From: Cephalopachus bancanus
Taxonomy: Eukaryota > Chordata > Mammalia > Primates > Tarsiidae
Direction of reading: 5' to 3'
NCBI GenBank assembly: GCA_027257055.1
Contig: JAPVLO010000059.1
Location: forward strand, 4,588,001-4,652,000
DNA: 64,000 bases
In this document: piece after piece, positions 22,412 to 31,545 of the stretch
Position numbering within the stretch: the first letter of the stretch is position 1
Layout of the letters: each line of letters opens with the position of its first letter
The notes under the pieces: model-generated
Database searches by the model: none
What the model was told of the DNA's origin: nothing
The model's input: the letters and a program-made list of their open reading frames with translations, nothing else
Made by a program: the position numbers and the translations under genes

Positions 22412-22603
22412 AGAAAAGGATCGACAGTAGTGGGAAACTGTGGGGGGAGGGGCGGCAGGGAGGTGAGAGTGACAGTAGTCGAAATCTGCCTGGGGGGGCA
22501 TACCTCATCAACAAGGGCACCTGCACGATGCATATTTGAGTACCCAACCTTGAACTGTACCCCACAATTTTAAAATAAAAAAATTTAAAAGTTAAAAAAA
22601 ATG
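22412..22603 (+). mobile_element. Second, tandem L1 3' UTR copy
   Basis: Directly after the A-rich end of the first unit, the text restarts at 'gaaaaggatcgacagtagtggg' and repeats the whole 3' UTR, with a G-rich tract (22441-22463) and the end 'gagtacccaaccttgaactgtaccc' plus A tail. The two units are clearly homologous but differ at many sites. Confidence 0.82.
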
Positions 22604-22634
22604 GCACATAAATAACAAAAGGAGTGGATGTTGT

Positions 22635-22840
22635 GTGTAGGATCATGGGCCCTGGTGTCAGACCACCTGAGTTCAAATCCTGGCTCACCTGCTCTCCCAT
22701 TCTCTCTCTCTAATATTAATATGTTAGTTTTACCACCTGAGCAAGTTACTTAATCTTCCTGGGCTTTAGTTTCCTCACCTTTAAAAAATGGAGACTAGAA
22801 CAATCTTTCCGTATAGGATTTTGAGTCATTTAAGAATTCA
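22635..22840 (+). repeat. MIR SINE with an inserted TC-rich segment
   Basis: 'tggtgtcagaccacctgagttcaaatcctggctc', then a CT-rich insert (22693-22735), then 'gagcaagttacttaatcttcctgggctttagtttcctcacc'. Confidence 0.8.
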
Positions 22841-22894
22841 ATGATATTATACATGCCAATTTGTTAGCTTGCTGCCAATTACAGGGTAGGAATA

Positions 22895-23400
22895 GAATAA
22901 AAGTTCACTGTCATTATTTAATAGAATATCAGGCAGCCATGAAAAAGGATATATATTTTTTTTCATTAACATTCAAAGATGTCTGTGATATATTGTTAAA
23001 CAAGGGCCTTCCAAGGGCAGGGGTAAGGTGGGACCAGGGCACAGGAGCATGGTCCTAGGTTGAGAACACCACAGGAAATAAGACAGCTGATTGATAAGGG
23101 TATGTGACATGTGTGACTTTTTGTAGTGGTAGAAAGGAGATTGAAAACAACTGTGATAAATAAAAGATGTGGGTTATTAATATTTTTAGTAATTTCTCAT
23201 CTTAATGCACAAGTCACCTAGCTATCTTGATGTATATAAACACATTTAAAATACCTGAAAAGATATATACCAGAGTGTAATCATGGTTATCTAAGATGAT
23301 AGGATTGCAAGTATTTTTTAACCATTTAAATTTAGAGATTTTTCTATATTGTTTGGCTAATTTTTATAATTGACATGTTTTACTTTCATAATCATTTGAA
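22895..23400 (+). repeat. Ancient L1 (L1ME type) 3' fragment
   Basis: 'attatttaatagaatatcaggcagccatgaaaaagg', 'gtgatatattgttaaacaagg' and later 'ataccagagtgtaatcatgg' follow the L1ME 3' UTR pattern. Confidence 0.55.
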
Positions 23401-23769
23401 GCACCTTTTTCCACTTGGTAAAGTGTAAATTTTACCTTCTTTGAGGCAAGATGCATATTAAATTTTAAAATGAAGTATACTTTCAAATCTCAAAAATATT
23501 CTTCACCAAAAAGTAAGTGATCCTGGGGCAAATTTCAGAAGCAGATCTAGGACCATGGCCTTGTGGTAGGTGGTGGTAGGTTACGAGCAAAAGCAGTTTC
23601 CTTTCTTTTTTCTATACCTTTTCCCCCTGCTCCAACTTATACCTCCCTTGTCCCATGCTCAGGCCCCAACTAGGGAGTGAATGAATTCTATCAACTCTCA
23701 ACTCTCTTCTATTATTTCTATGCAGCATATGGACACCATATCACCATTCTCTCCCTCTACAATTATTGT

Positions 23770-23890
23770 ATTAGTATGGAAGTTTATAGGCATATATATC
23801 TCACTTAATCTTAAGAACAATTATGCAAGGAAGATTCTCTTGCAGATGAAGAAATTGAGGCTCCTAAGGATGTGCCTGTTTTAAGGCTGT
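23770..23890 (-). repeat. MIR SINE fragment (reverse)
   Basis: 'ctcttgcagatgaagaaattgaggctcctaagg' is the reverse-MIR core. Confidence 0.6.
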
Positions 23891-24012
23891 TGAATTGTTA
23901 CAATGGATTTACTTATTGGGAAATATATTGCTAAATCTTAGAAAAGTAGCCAGTGTGACTTGACATACTTTTCTTAGATTAACAAATATTCAACCATAAG
24001 AACTAAACACAA

Positions 24013-24295
24013 GCCGGGCTCGGTGGCTCAGCCTGTAATCCCGCGCCTTTGGGAGGCTGAGGTGAGTGGATTGCCTGAGCCCGCGGGTTCGAGACCTGCG
24101 TGGGCAGCGAGACCTCCTCTCTACAATAAATCAAAAAATCAGCTGGGTGTGGTAGCGCATGCCTATAATTCTGGCTACTTGGAAGGCTGAGGCGGAAGGA
24201 TCGCCGGAGCCCAGCAGGTCGAGGCTGCGGTGGCCGGGAGTGGCCACTGCACTCCAGTCTGGGCGACAGAGTGAGACTCCAACTCAAAAAAAAAA
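24013..24295 (+). mobile_element. Young-looking lineage-specific Alu with a perfect target-site duplication
   Basis: The best example of the private Alu family, reading 'gccgggctcggtggctcagcctg' at the start. Flanks 'aagaactaaacacaa' at 23998-24012 and 24296-24310 are identical. A pol III B box (GGTTCGAGACC) is intact, and the A tail is short and pure. Confidence 0.95.
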
Positions 24296-24397
24296 AAGAA
24301 CTAAACACAATATGTCACCTTGTGTAGAGGACACCTGAGGTTTTTGCCGGCCATCTCTCCTTGTCCAGCTGTAGTGTTCTAAAATAAATTTTTAAAA

Positions 24398-24525
24398 TAT
24401 TTTATTTTAAAGATGTGGGATACAATGCAGAGTTAGGTCTATACATGGACATCGTACAGGTAGTCTGGGGCTCCCTTTGGTCCTCACGTTGCCTGGCTTG
24501 AGATCCAGGTACTCTTATTGATGTT
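24398..24525 (-). mobile_element. Short L1 3'-end insertion, reverse orientation, with 17-bp target-site duplication
   Basis: Plus text 'ttttaaagatgtgggatacaatgcagagttagg' is the reverse complement of the local L1 3' end. It is flanked by 'aaaataaatttttaaaa' (24381-24397) and 'aaaatgaatttttaaaa' (24526-24542), 16 of 17 identical. Only about 128 bp was inserted. Confidence 0.75.
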
Positions 24526-24544
24526 AAAATGAATTTTTAAAAAA

Positions 24545-25175
24545 TCTGTCTTCCACAATACTCTACACTCCCACTTCCCTCCAAATCCCCATGTTTCCTT
24601 CCAGGTAGGATCTTAGTGTTGTAAACCTTTTCCACTTTTTCCACCTTTTCTCTGATGCTGGGACCAGCAAATCAAGCAGCAAGGTGAGGAGGTGAGTACA
24701 ATGATAGAGGGCAGGTGGGCTTATATTTTAGAAGTTTGTCTTCAGAGAGCTGAGAGTTAGAAAAGGTGTGGGGAACATGGAAAAATGGGTGGGCTCACTG
24801 TTACTATGTCTCAAGACTATGAGTGTGAGAGCAGGATGGAGTTGCTGGGCCGATCTCAGAGTATTCACCCCAGCCCCCAGTCCTTGAAGCCAAAACAGAA
24901 GAGATTAAGGAGTAACCTGCTGCCCTGCTTGATTCACTCTTACAATCAAGGCCACCAGGAAAGGACAAAAAAACTTGTACATTTTTGAGAATCTTGGGGA
25001 CCCTTGGTCTCCTTTATTCTACCCCTCTTCAGTGCCCAGGGGCAGCTTGCAGTTCACAGTGACTGGCTTGGCTCAGACTGGGCTGGATAGGCACAGATGG
25101 AAATAGGAGAGTGCCTCCTCACTCCTTCTATTTAGGAAAAATTGCTCTTTACTACTTTAGCATGCTGACAAATCA
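24545..25175. other. Unassigned intronic sequence
   Basis: No gene. The open frame 24785-24988 has no recognisable domain. Confidence 0.45.
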
Positions 25176-25178
25176 TTA

Positions 25179-25476
25179 TAGTCAGCCCTCTGTATCTGTG
25201 GGTTCTGCATCCACACATTCAACCAACCACAGATCAAAACTATTAAAAAATAATGCAACAACAGCAAAAAATATAAATACAATACAACTATGGACATAGC
25301 ATTTAGGTTATATAAAATATTTATAAGTAATCTAGAGATGATTTAAAGTATACAGAGGATACAGATATGTCATATGCAAATACTACACCATTTTATGTAA
25401 GGGACTTGAGTATCCATTAATTTTGGTATGTGAGGGGAACCAATGCCCCATGGATACTGAGGGATAGCTGCACTAC
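25179..25476 (+). repeat. MER2-type Tigger (Tc1/mariner) non-autonomous transposon
   Basis: Starts after TA with 'gtcagccctctgtatctgtgggttctgcatcc' and ends 'gaaccaatgccccatggatactgagggatagctgca'. These inverted termini are typical of MER2. Confidence 0.85.
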
Positions 25477-25644
25477 CTTAACAAAATAAGGTCAATGCCC
25501 AAAACTGACTTTTTCTAGTATAGTACTCTCAAAATATTTGAGGAAAGATTACATTATTTATTTTTTAATGTCATTGCAGTTGGTAAACTGGAATGTGAAA
25601 TGTGGTAAGGTGGAGTGGAATGTGTATGTGTGTGCTAGTGTGTA

Positions 25645-25670
25645 TGAAAGAGAAAGAGAGAGAGAGAGAA
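25645..25670. repeat. (GA)n short tract
   Basis: AGAGAAAGAGAGAGAGAGAGA run following TGTGTATG text. Confidence 0.8.
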
Positions 25671-25789
25671 TTTGGAAGGAGGATATCTGCTGATTCGTTG
25701 AATCTGCCAAGCATATGTTCCCACTATTCTGGTAACACACCCTAATTTCTTATTGGGAAACCATTGCGCTTTCTCTGCAAATGGTTCCA

Positions 25790-26270
25790 GTGGGCTGAAC
25801 CTATACTCAGGCTCCAGAGATGGTATCTGTCCTACATGTTACTCCCCAGTCTATTTTCCTATTTCTTCCGCATCCACTGTGACTGACTCAAGAAGGGACA
25901 CATGACCCGCATCAGTTCAACAATCACCCGTGGGTCTTTGCTGGAACTCTCAACAGGGGTGTTCTCTTTGCTCCTGGGGTTGCTAACCCAATAAGGTGTG
26001 CCCTTGTGCTGTTAGGATCTTCCACATGGAGAGAATCTGCCCAACACTGGTGCCTACACCGGGAAGAGCGCAGTGGAGGTTTGGGGGGAAGATACCCAGC
26101 CTGCTGGCATCTTGGAGTCGCTGGATCCAGCCACAGCTGATGCTAAGCCTATCTTGGACTTTTAACTATTAATAACTTGCACAAATAAATCTCTTTTTAG
26201 GCTTAAATTAATTTGAACTAGGTGCCTGTCTCTGGTAATCCAGAGTCCTGACCCAAGACAGATGCTGACA
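25790..26270 (+). mobile_element. Probable ERVL-type LTR or related old repeat
   Basis: A polyadenylation-like 'acaaataaatctctttttaggcttaaattaatttgaactaggtgcctgtc' and the end 'cagagtcctgacccaagacag' resemble the 3' half of old LTRs. The 5' half is not recognised. Non-coding. Confidence 0.45.
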
Positions 26271-26284
26271 TGGATCCTGGAAAA

Positions 26285-27480
26285 GGGTGGAGGAGGAGAT
26301 ACTAGCTTCTCTATAGTTCAACAATGAAGAGAAAGGAAGAAAAGAAGGCGTTATCAACTTGGAACTCTCCCAAGCTAAGTGTTAATCCTGATCCTTTGAT
26401 TGAAGACTTTTTTGCTTTAGAGGATTAGATGTCCCTGAAAAAGTGAATCTAAGACTCTTTAAAGTCTTACTAATAAAGACAGCAGTTAGATTATTAATGC
26501 CTCACATTCTTTCCTATGTTACTCAAATGCTAACATTAAATATTCAGTAATTTCTCAATGCCTGTATTCTCACCAGACAAAAGAGAAGCAGTTGCAAATA
26601 AACTAGTCACTATAGGAAATATTGGGATCACTATAGATATAATGGTAATTTTCAGAGACCCATTAGCATGTTGATGACTATTAATTTTCAAATTTAATTA
26701 ATAGATAGAAATGGCATTTTCTTTTAATTATGCTATTAGTCAAACGAGCTTTCTAATTAAGATTTGCAGTCTACAAAGTTGTAAACTCTGGCGAATAACT
26801 CTAAACATGGAGAACTATTGATAAGGGCTGGCCTGGTCTGACAAGGATTCTTCCGTTACTCTCTCACTGGTTTTCAGAACTTGAACAGAGCGGGGGAAAA
26901 TTAATTTCATTCCTGGGCAGTTTCTAACAAAATCTTTGTTAAATATATTCAAATTATTCATGACCATACATCACTGTGATTCCAAATCTCATTTCTACTT
27001 CCCATGAAATTGAACCGAAAAATTGCAGCATACCAGATAAAGCAGCATGTTTGATGCTCACTGGTAATCATGGATGTAAAATTTAAAAAGATTTAAATGT
27101 GGACAAATATAACACTTGATTTCTAAAATAGATCCAAATGGAAATTCCATTGAGGAAATGGTATATAAAATGAGTTCATAGTTGGACCAACAAATACCAC
27201 AGAGCCAAAGGCTATTTACTATTAAGAGCTAATTAACAAACCAATCAATAATATTTTCACAAGACCAAATTGCAGTCTTCTTCCACTCTCCCCATGAAGG
27301 AGGAAGTTAATTATTTTAGCAAGTGGTAAGGAGAGATCTACCAAATGAGGATTTCTCCGCCAAGGCTCCAATCAGGTAACATACTAAAAGTGTGTGTTGT
27401 GGACTAGATCATTCAAGGGCAGACCAAGCATGTGTGAGAACACCAGAAAAGCAGGAGCACCAACGTTTTTGTTTAAAAAA
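26285..27480. other. Unassigned intronic sequence
   Basis: AT-rich, no gene and no repeat named. Confidence 0.45.
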
Positions 27481-27784
27481 TTTTTTCTTTTCTTTTTATT
27501 TTTGAGTCAGATTCTCACTCCCTTGCCCAGGCTGAAGTGCAGCAGCATGCTCATGGCCACCCCAACGTCAACCTGCTGGGCTCAGCGAGCCTTCCGTCTC
27601 AGCCTTCCAAATAGCTGGAACTACAAGTGGCGTGCTACCACACCCTGCTAATTTTTTTTTATTATTGTAGAGAGGAGGTCTTGCCAAGTTGCATGGGTTG
27701 GTCTCAAACCCGTGGGCTCAGGCCATCCGCTCACCTTGGCCTCCCAAGTTGCTGGGATTACAGGCTGAGCCACTAGCCCTGGCC
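27481..27784 (-). mobile_element. Alu, older member of the private lineage, reverse orientation
   Basis: Full dimer. Its minus strand reads 'ggctcagcctgtaatccc', 'gcctgagcccacgggtttgagacc' and 'ctctacaataat', the private lineage motifs, but with many more differences than the copies at 24.0 or 37.5 kb. Confidence 0.9.
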
Positions 27785-28490
27785 TAAAAACAATTCTCAA
27801 TTTAATGATCACAGGAAGAAAGGAAGGAGGAAAATAAATGAAGCAATCCCATGAAAAAAAAAATTAGACTGTGTTTGATTTTTCTTATACTTAAAAGTTA
27901 TCATGAGTACTTTGATTTGTATATGGCAAGATACCATAAGGTTTTAGCATTTAGGAGTTGGTTTCTAATGTTTTTAATCTAGCCTTGGCAATGGATAAGA
28001 CATTTGGGGCATAGGATATTTATCTGGTTCACATTAAAGTAGATTAACATAAAGTAGATTAATATAAAGTTAAAAAATAAATATTTTTGAAAATATGCAC
28101 ATCAGGAGAGCACTGCCAGTAGGAAGGGGTGGCATGTCCACTTCATTAGTGATGAACAAGCAATGGCCATTGTGCACACTGAGGAAGAATACCTATAAAA
28201 TTTTAAAATATTCTCAGAGTAGCAAATTCACTTTACTGACAAATAAACCTCTGAGGTCTACTGGTGACAGCTCACCTGTGATATTTATACTCAGGACATA
28301 GTCTCTCTTTTGTAGGTTTTGTCTACAGAAGAATGCTGCATATTAGACAGCATTCTAACTTTTAGAAAGAACCCCAAGCAGCATTTTAATAGAAAGAACA
28401 AGGAAGCTCGTGAAGCCACCATCCATGGGAGATGTGAACGTCCTTTAGAAATGGTGTAAGTGGTGGGCAAGTGCTCCTGACTCAATAAAG
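27785..28490. other. Unassigned intronic sequence
   Basis: Contains a degenerate tandem of about 15 bp (AAAGTAGATTA units, 28034-28070). No gene. Confidence 0.5.
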
Positions 28491-28494
28491 GTCT

Positions 28495-28680
28495 GAGGAT
28501 GTGACTTTTTATAGCTGTGTGACCTTAAGTAATTGACATCCTTTTTGCGCCTCAGTCTCTTCATCAGTAAAATGGGATTTCAATCAGCTCTAACTCATAA
28601 GACTGTTAAACTTTGTATGGTTTAACAATCGGCATATTGCCTGGTATAAAAAGTAGTTGGTAAATAGTAGCTTATATTTA
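28495..28680 (+). repeat. MIR SINE
   Basis: 'tagctgtgtgaccttaagtaattgac', 'cctcagtctcttcatcagtaaaatggg' and 'catattgcctggtataaaaag'. Confidence 0.8.
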
Positions 28681-28855
28681 CAGTTTTCTCCCAAACTGTG
28701 CTTATTCCTTAAAATTGTAACCAATCACTAACCCCTTTGCCTAAGAAGGGGTGATCCTGTAGAAATCCAAAATGGTAGATCCCATTGATCAATAGCTCAG
28801 AATCCCTGGACCCAGGCATGAGCAGGTTTACATCTTCTTCTGCATGGCAATTCTT

Positions 28856-29201
28856 TTGTTCAATTTTTTTTATTTTTCCATTTGTCTATATTTTGTTTAT
28901 AATTCTTATATCTATTTTAAGTGAGGTATGGTTCTTGTTTCTTTTGCCAGTCCTATAAAACAAGGTGTGTGGCTTTTCATCTTCTTCTGGACTTTGTCTT
29001 ATTCTTTATTTTACTTATTTCTTAGTCAGAGTCTCACTTTCTCGCCCAGGCTGGAGTGCAGTGGCACACTTACGGCTATGTCAGCCTCAACCTGCTGGGC
29101 TCAGGTGATCCTTTCACCCTAACCTTCCAAGTAGCTGGAACTACAGGTATGTGCCACCATGCCCAGCTAAATTTTTTGTTTATTGTAGAGATGAAGTCTC
29201 G
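28856..29201 (-). mobile_element. 5'-truncated Alu with extended tail, inserted next to a CADPS splice donor
   Basis: On the minus strand the Alu starts mid left arm ('cgagacttcatctctacaataaa' at 29201), runs through the right arm 'gcccagcaggttgaggctg' to about 29018, and is followed by about 160 bp of mostly A-rich, non-Alu sequence to 28856. Identical 15-bp flanks 'tgcatggcaattctt' at 28841-28855 and 29202-29216 mark the insertion. The right copy is intronic positions +3 to +17 of the CADPS donor. Confidence 0.88.
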
Positions 29202-29216
29202 TGCATGGCAATTCTT

Positions 29217-29218
29217 AC
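29217..29218 (-). other. CADPS: Splice donor of the 114-nt CADPS exon
   Basis: On the minus strand the exon ends GAG followed by GTAAGAATTGCCATGCA, a good match to the U2-type donor consensus at positions -1 to +5. The bases from +3 onward are one copy of a 15-bp target-site duplication made by an Alu insertion. Confidence 0.93.
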
Positions 29219-29332
29219 CTCATAGTAACTCTGGACGGCATTCATGAAGGCTTCGTCAGCCACAATCTGGGTTTCCCCATTCAGGAAAGCCTGAAACCGG
29301 TCCTTGACTGTCTGTAGCTGCTGTTTGCTGAT
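29219..29332 (-). CDS. CADPS: CADPS (CAPS1) internal coding exon, 38 codons, phase 0/0
   Basis: This exon encodes part of the N-terminal region of calcium-dependent secretion activator 1, a cytosolic and vesicle-associated protein that primes dense-core vesicles for Ca2+-triggered exocytosis. Read on the minus strand it starts [13 protein letters not shown], continues through QAFLNGETQ and ADEAFMNAV, and ends QSYYE. A pyrimidine-rich stretch and TTACAG precede it, and GAG|GTAAGAAT follows it. The length is exactly 38 codons, and it joins in frame to the VFLKSD start of the exon at 16222-16554. CADPS2 has KLNKQQLQLLKERF and CNAVRSYYE at the same place (from memory), so the paralogue is disfavoured. 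The exon lies upstream of the C2 and PH domains and has no recognised catalytic residues. A truncated Alu ends 18 bp into the intron beyond the donor. Exon number 2 is inferred from the known protein. Confidence 0.96.
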
Positions 29333-29375
29333 CTGTAAGAAACAGAAAAAAGAGGAGAATGTGAGAACCTGTTCT
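29333..29375 (-). other. CADPS: Splice acceptor and polypyrimidine tract of the 114-nt CADPS exon
   Basis: The minus strand reads TCTCCTCTTTTTTCTG then TTTCTTACAG immediately before ATCAGC. This is a long pyrimidine tract with no AG between it and the acceptor. Confidence 0.9.
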
Positions 29376-29399
29376 AGACAAGGATCATGGTTACTGTAC

Positions 29400-30260
29400 A
29401 CTGAAGATGCTAGGCCCGTTGGTGTGCTGGAACTGGCTTGGACAGGTGTGTGAGAGGTGAATGTTAAATTTGCAGATACTTTTGTGAACTAGTGTTAAAC
29501 ACAGCCATTATTTTAAAATCATACAAATTATAGTTAAATAAATTATTTTTAAAAAAGGTAATACATTTGTAGTACTCAAAATTCATTGTCTCCTAACTAT
29601 TTTGGCACATTTTACTTTCATCTGTACTTTAGAGCTTACATTTATGGTATTTGCTTGGAGGAAATTATACAGAATGGGTCCTGCCACACCTCTCTTCCCC
29701 ACAACACACTCAGTGGTGACTCATTGGCAGTTTCATGTCAGTTAAGGTGGAAATAGTTGCATCATGAAAATTGACAAATGCTACAAAACAGGTGCTTTTT
29801 GTTGTTAAACATTTAGTAGCACACATAACACTGCACAGGCTTCTTGAGGGATCTGAAAGACCTTGTGAAATGCAGTATGGCAGTATGCAGAGCTTTTCAA
29901 ACTTTATTGTTGTTGTTACATCCATGAACACATGACAGATGATGTTTAGGTGCAGGATACACTGCCGAATGTGGCATAGAGAATTTGGGCAGTGGGTTAT
30001 TTGCAACTCCCAACCGTATCAATCCCACCTTTCTTTTCCTCTTAGGAAAACACTCCTAAAAGATTCTTACCTACTTTCTCTCCTCTACCCCTTATCTGGT
30101 CATGTCCCACTGTCCTTCGGTATCAATATGAGCAACCCTAACTTTTGAAGCCCTTCCCAAGCCCCAGCTGAGGGTGGGTCTTCTTGCTGTGTGATTTCAC
30201 AGCACACCATTTATCTAACTCCCTGTTAGTGATGATTACATTTGGTCCATGATCTGCCTT
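29400..30260. other. Unassigned intronic sequence
   Basis: No gene or named repeat. The open frame 29710-30006 is AT/GC-average and shows no domain. Confidence 0.45.
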
Positions 30261-30264
30261 TTCC

Positions 30265-30360
30265 TTCTGTCTTGTTCATCAGTGTTTTCCCAGGGCCTAA
30301 CGAACTGCCTTACATGTGCCTGGTACTCAGTAAGTGCTGTTTGAATGAATGAAGTGTAAA
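30265..30360 (+). repeat. L2 LINE 3' terminus
   Basis: 'ccttacatgtgcctggtactcagtaagtgctgtttgaatgaatgaa'. Confidence 0.7.
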
Positions 30361-30569
30361 AAAGATATATTATTTTCATGTATCCTTTGATTGGTCCTAA
30401 TTTACATAAAATAGCCAAAATTTTGCTATTTTAAAAGTTTAAAAGTTCTAACTTTGAAAAAAGAACTTTTTGTAAAAAGTTACACTTCATAATTGATCAT
30501 GGGAAACCATCTGAGAACCGTTGTTCTGGTAGAAAGAGTAAGACGTCACTCCAATAGCACTTCTGTTGG

Positions 30570-30840
30570 CCACTCTTTCATCTTGGAAAAGCTACTTAAA
30601 TTCTGAGTTGACCTGAGGATGAAGAGCCTTTCTGGGCCAGGGTTAGGCTTAAATAAATACATTTTATCTCATTCTTAGTTTTCTCATTTGGAAAATGGTG
30701 ATAATTCTAATTATCTACTGTCTTGGGATTGCTACAGCTACTCAATAATATAAGTTTTTTTTTTTAAAAAAAATTACAAGTGTCTATATAAATTTAAAGT
30801 GCTTTTACCATTAGAGTCAATATTATTATAAAATAAAGTT
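30570..30840 (+). repeat. Diverged MIR-like fragment
   Basis: 'agctacttaaattctgagttg', 'cattcttagttttctcatttggaaaatggtgataattc' fits a poorly preserved MIR. Confidence 0.45.
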
Positions 30841-31054
30841 AAAATAAAGTTTATAGGAAAATCAAATCCAGCTTGAGTATTGACTCAATCAGGACACAAA
30901 AAACAGAGTTTTGTTTGCAACATAGATGGTGGCTAGAGTTCTTTAACTAGTTTTTGTAACTTCGAGATAAGTGGGAAAATAGTGGAGTTGGGCAGATATA
31001 AAGGGTTTGGTGTTTATCAGACTCACATCTGTTAGATTGTAAAGCACCATCATT

Positions 31055-31545
31055 CAGTGTTAGCCACAGGTATAATTTTAAGTTTTCTGGTAGCCACATT
31101 TTGAAAAATAAAAATAGACCCGCCTGGGCAACTTGGTGAGACCTCATCTCTACAATAAATCAATCAGCCGGGCATGGTAGCGTGCGCCTGTAGTTCTAGC
31201 TACTCGGAAGGCTGAGGCGGAAGGATCGCCGGAGCCCAGCAGGTCGAGGCTGCACTCCAGTCTGGGCGACAGAGTGAGACTCCAACTCAAAAAAAAAAAA
31301 AAGAAGCAAGTGAAATGTATTTTAATATATTCTTATTTAACAAAATGTCAAAATATTATTTCAACATGTAAGCATTATATAAATCATTAATGGAATGGTT
31401 TACATTTTTAAAAATGTTATTATGCCTTTGAAATGAGGTATATTTTACCCTTACAACATATCTTGACTCAGAGTCACCACGCTGCAAGTGTCCAATAGCC
31501 ACATGTGTTTAGAGGCTACTGCACTGGACTGGCACAGGTATGGAA
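31055..31545 (+). repeat. hAT-Charlie short element, split by an Alu
   Basis: The left part 'gttagccacaggtataattttaag...ttttctggtagccacatttt' and right part 'gtgaaatgtattttaatatattcttatttaac', 'atatcttgactcagagtcacca', 'caatagccacatgtg' form one hAT element, interrupted at 31117-31302. Confidence 0.7.
31117..31302 (+). mobile_element. 5'-truncated lineage-specific Alu with internal deletion
   Basis: Begins 'gacccgcctgggcaacttgg', so the first ~75 bp are missing. The right arm jumps from 'gtcgaggctgc' to 'actccagtctggg', losing about 20 bp present in sister copies. The A tail is 14 bp. It sits inside the hAT element. Confidence 0.9.

Larger units (their letters stand above)
16555..29218 (-). 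other. CADPS: CADPS intron between the two exons (12.7 kb, complete)
   Basis: Bounded by the GTAAGAAT donor at 29218 and the CTCAG acceptor at 16555. It carries the densest set of young Alu and L1 insertions in the window. Confidence 0.92.

Noticed and set aside
28831..28989. 12-bp repeat 'catcttcttctg' as a second target-site duplication near the exon
   Set aside because: It is a low-complexity pyrimidine string, and the 15-bp flank already explains the insertion.
16222..29332. Assignment to CADPS2 instead of CADPS
   Set aside because: Residues such as [37 protein letters not shown] and DPRKQQARM fit CADPS. CADPS2 has different residues at these places as I recall them.
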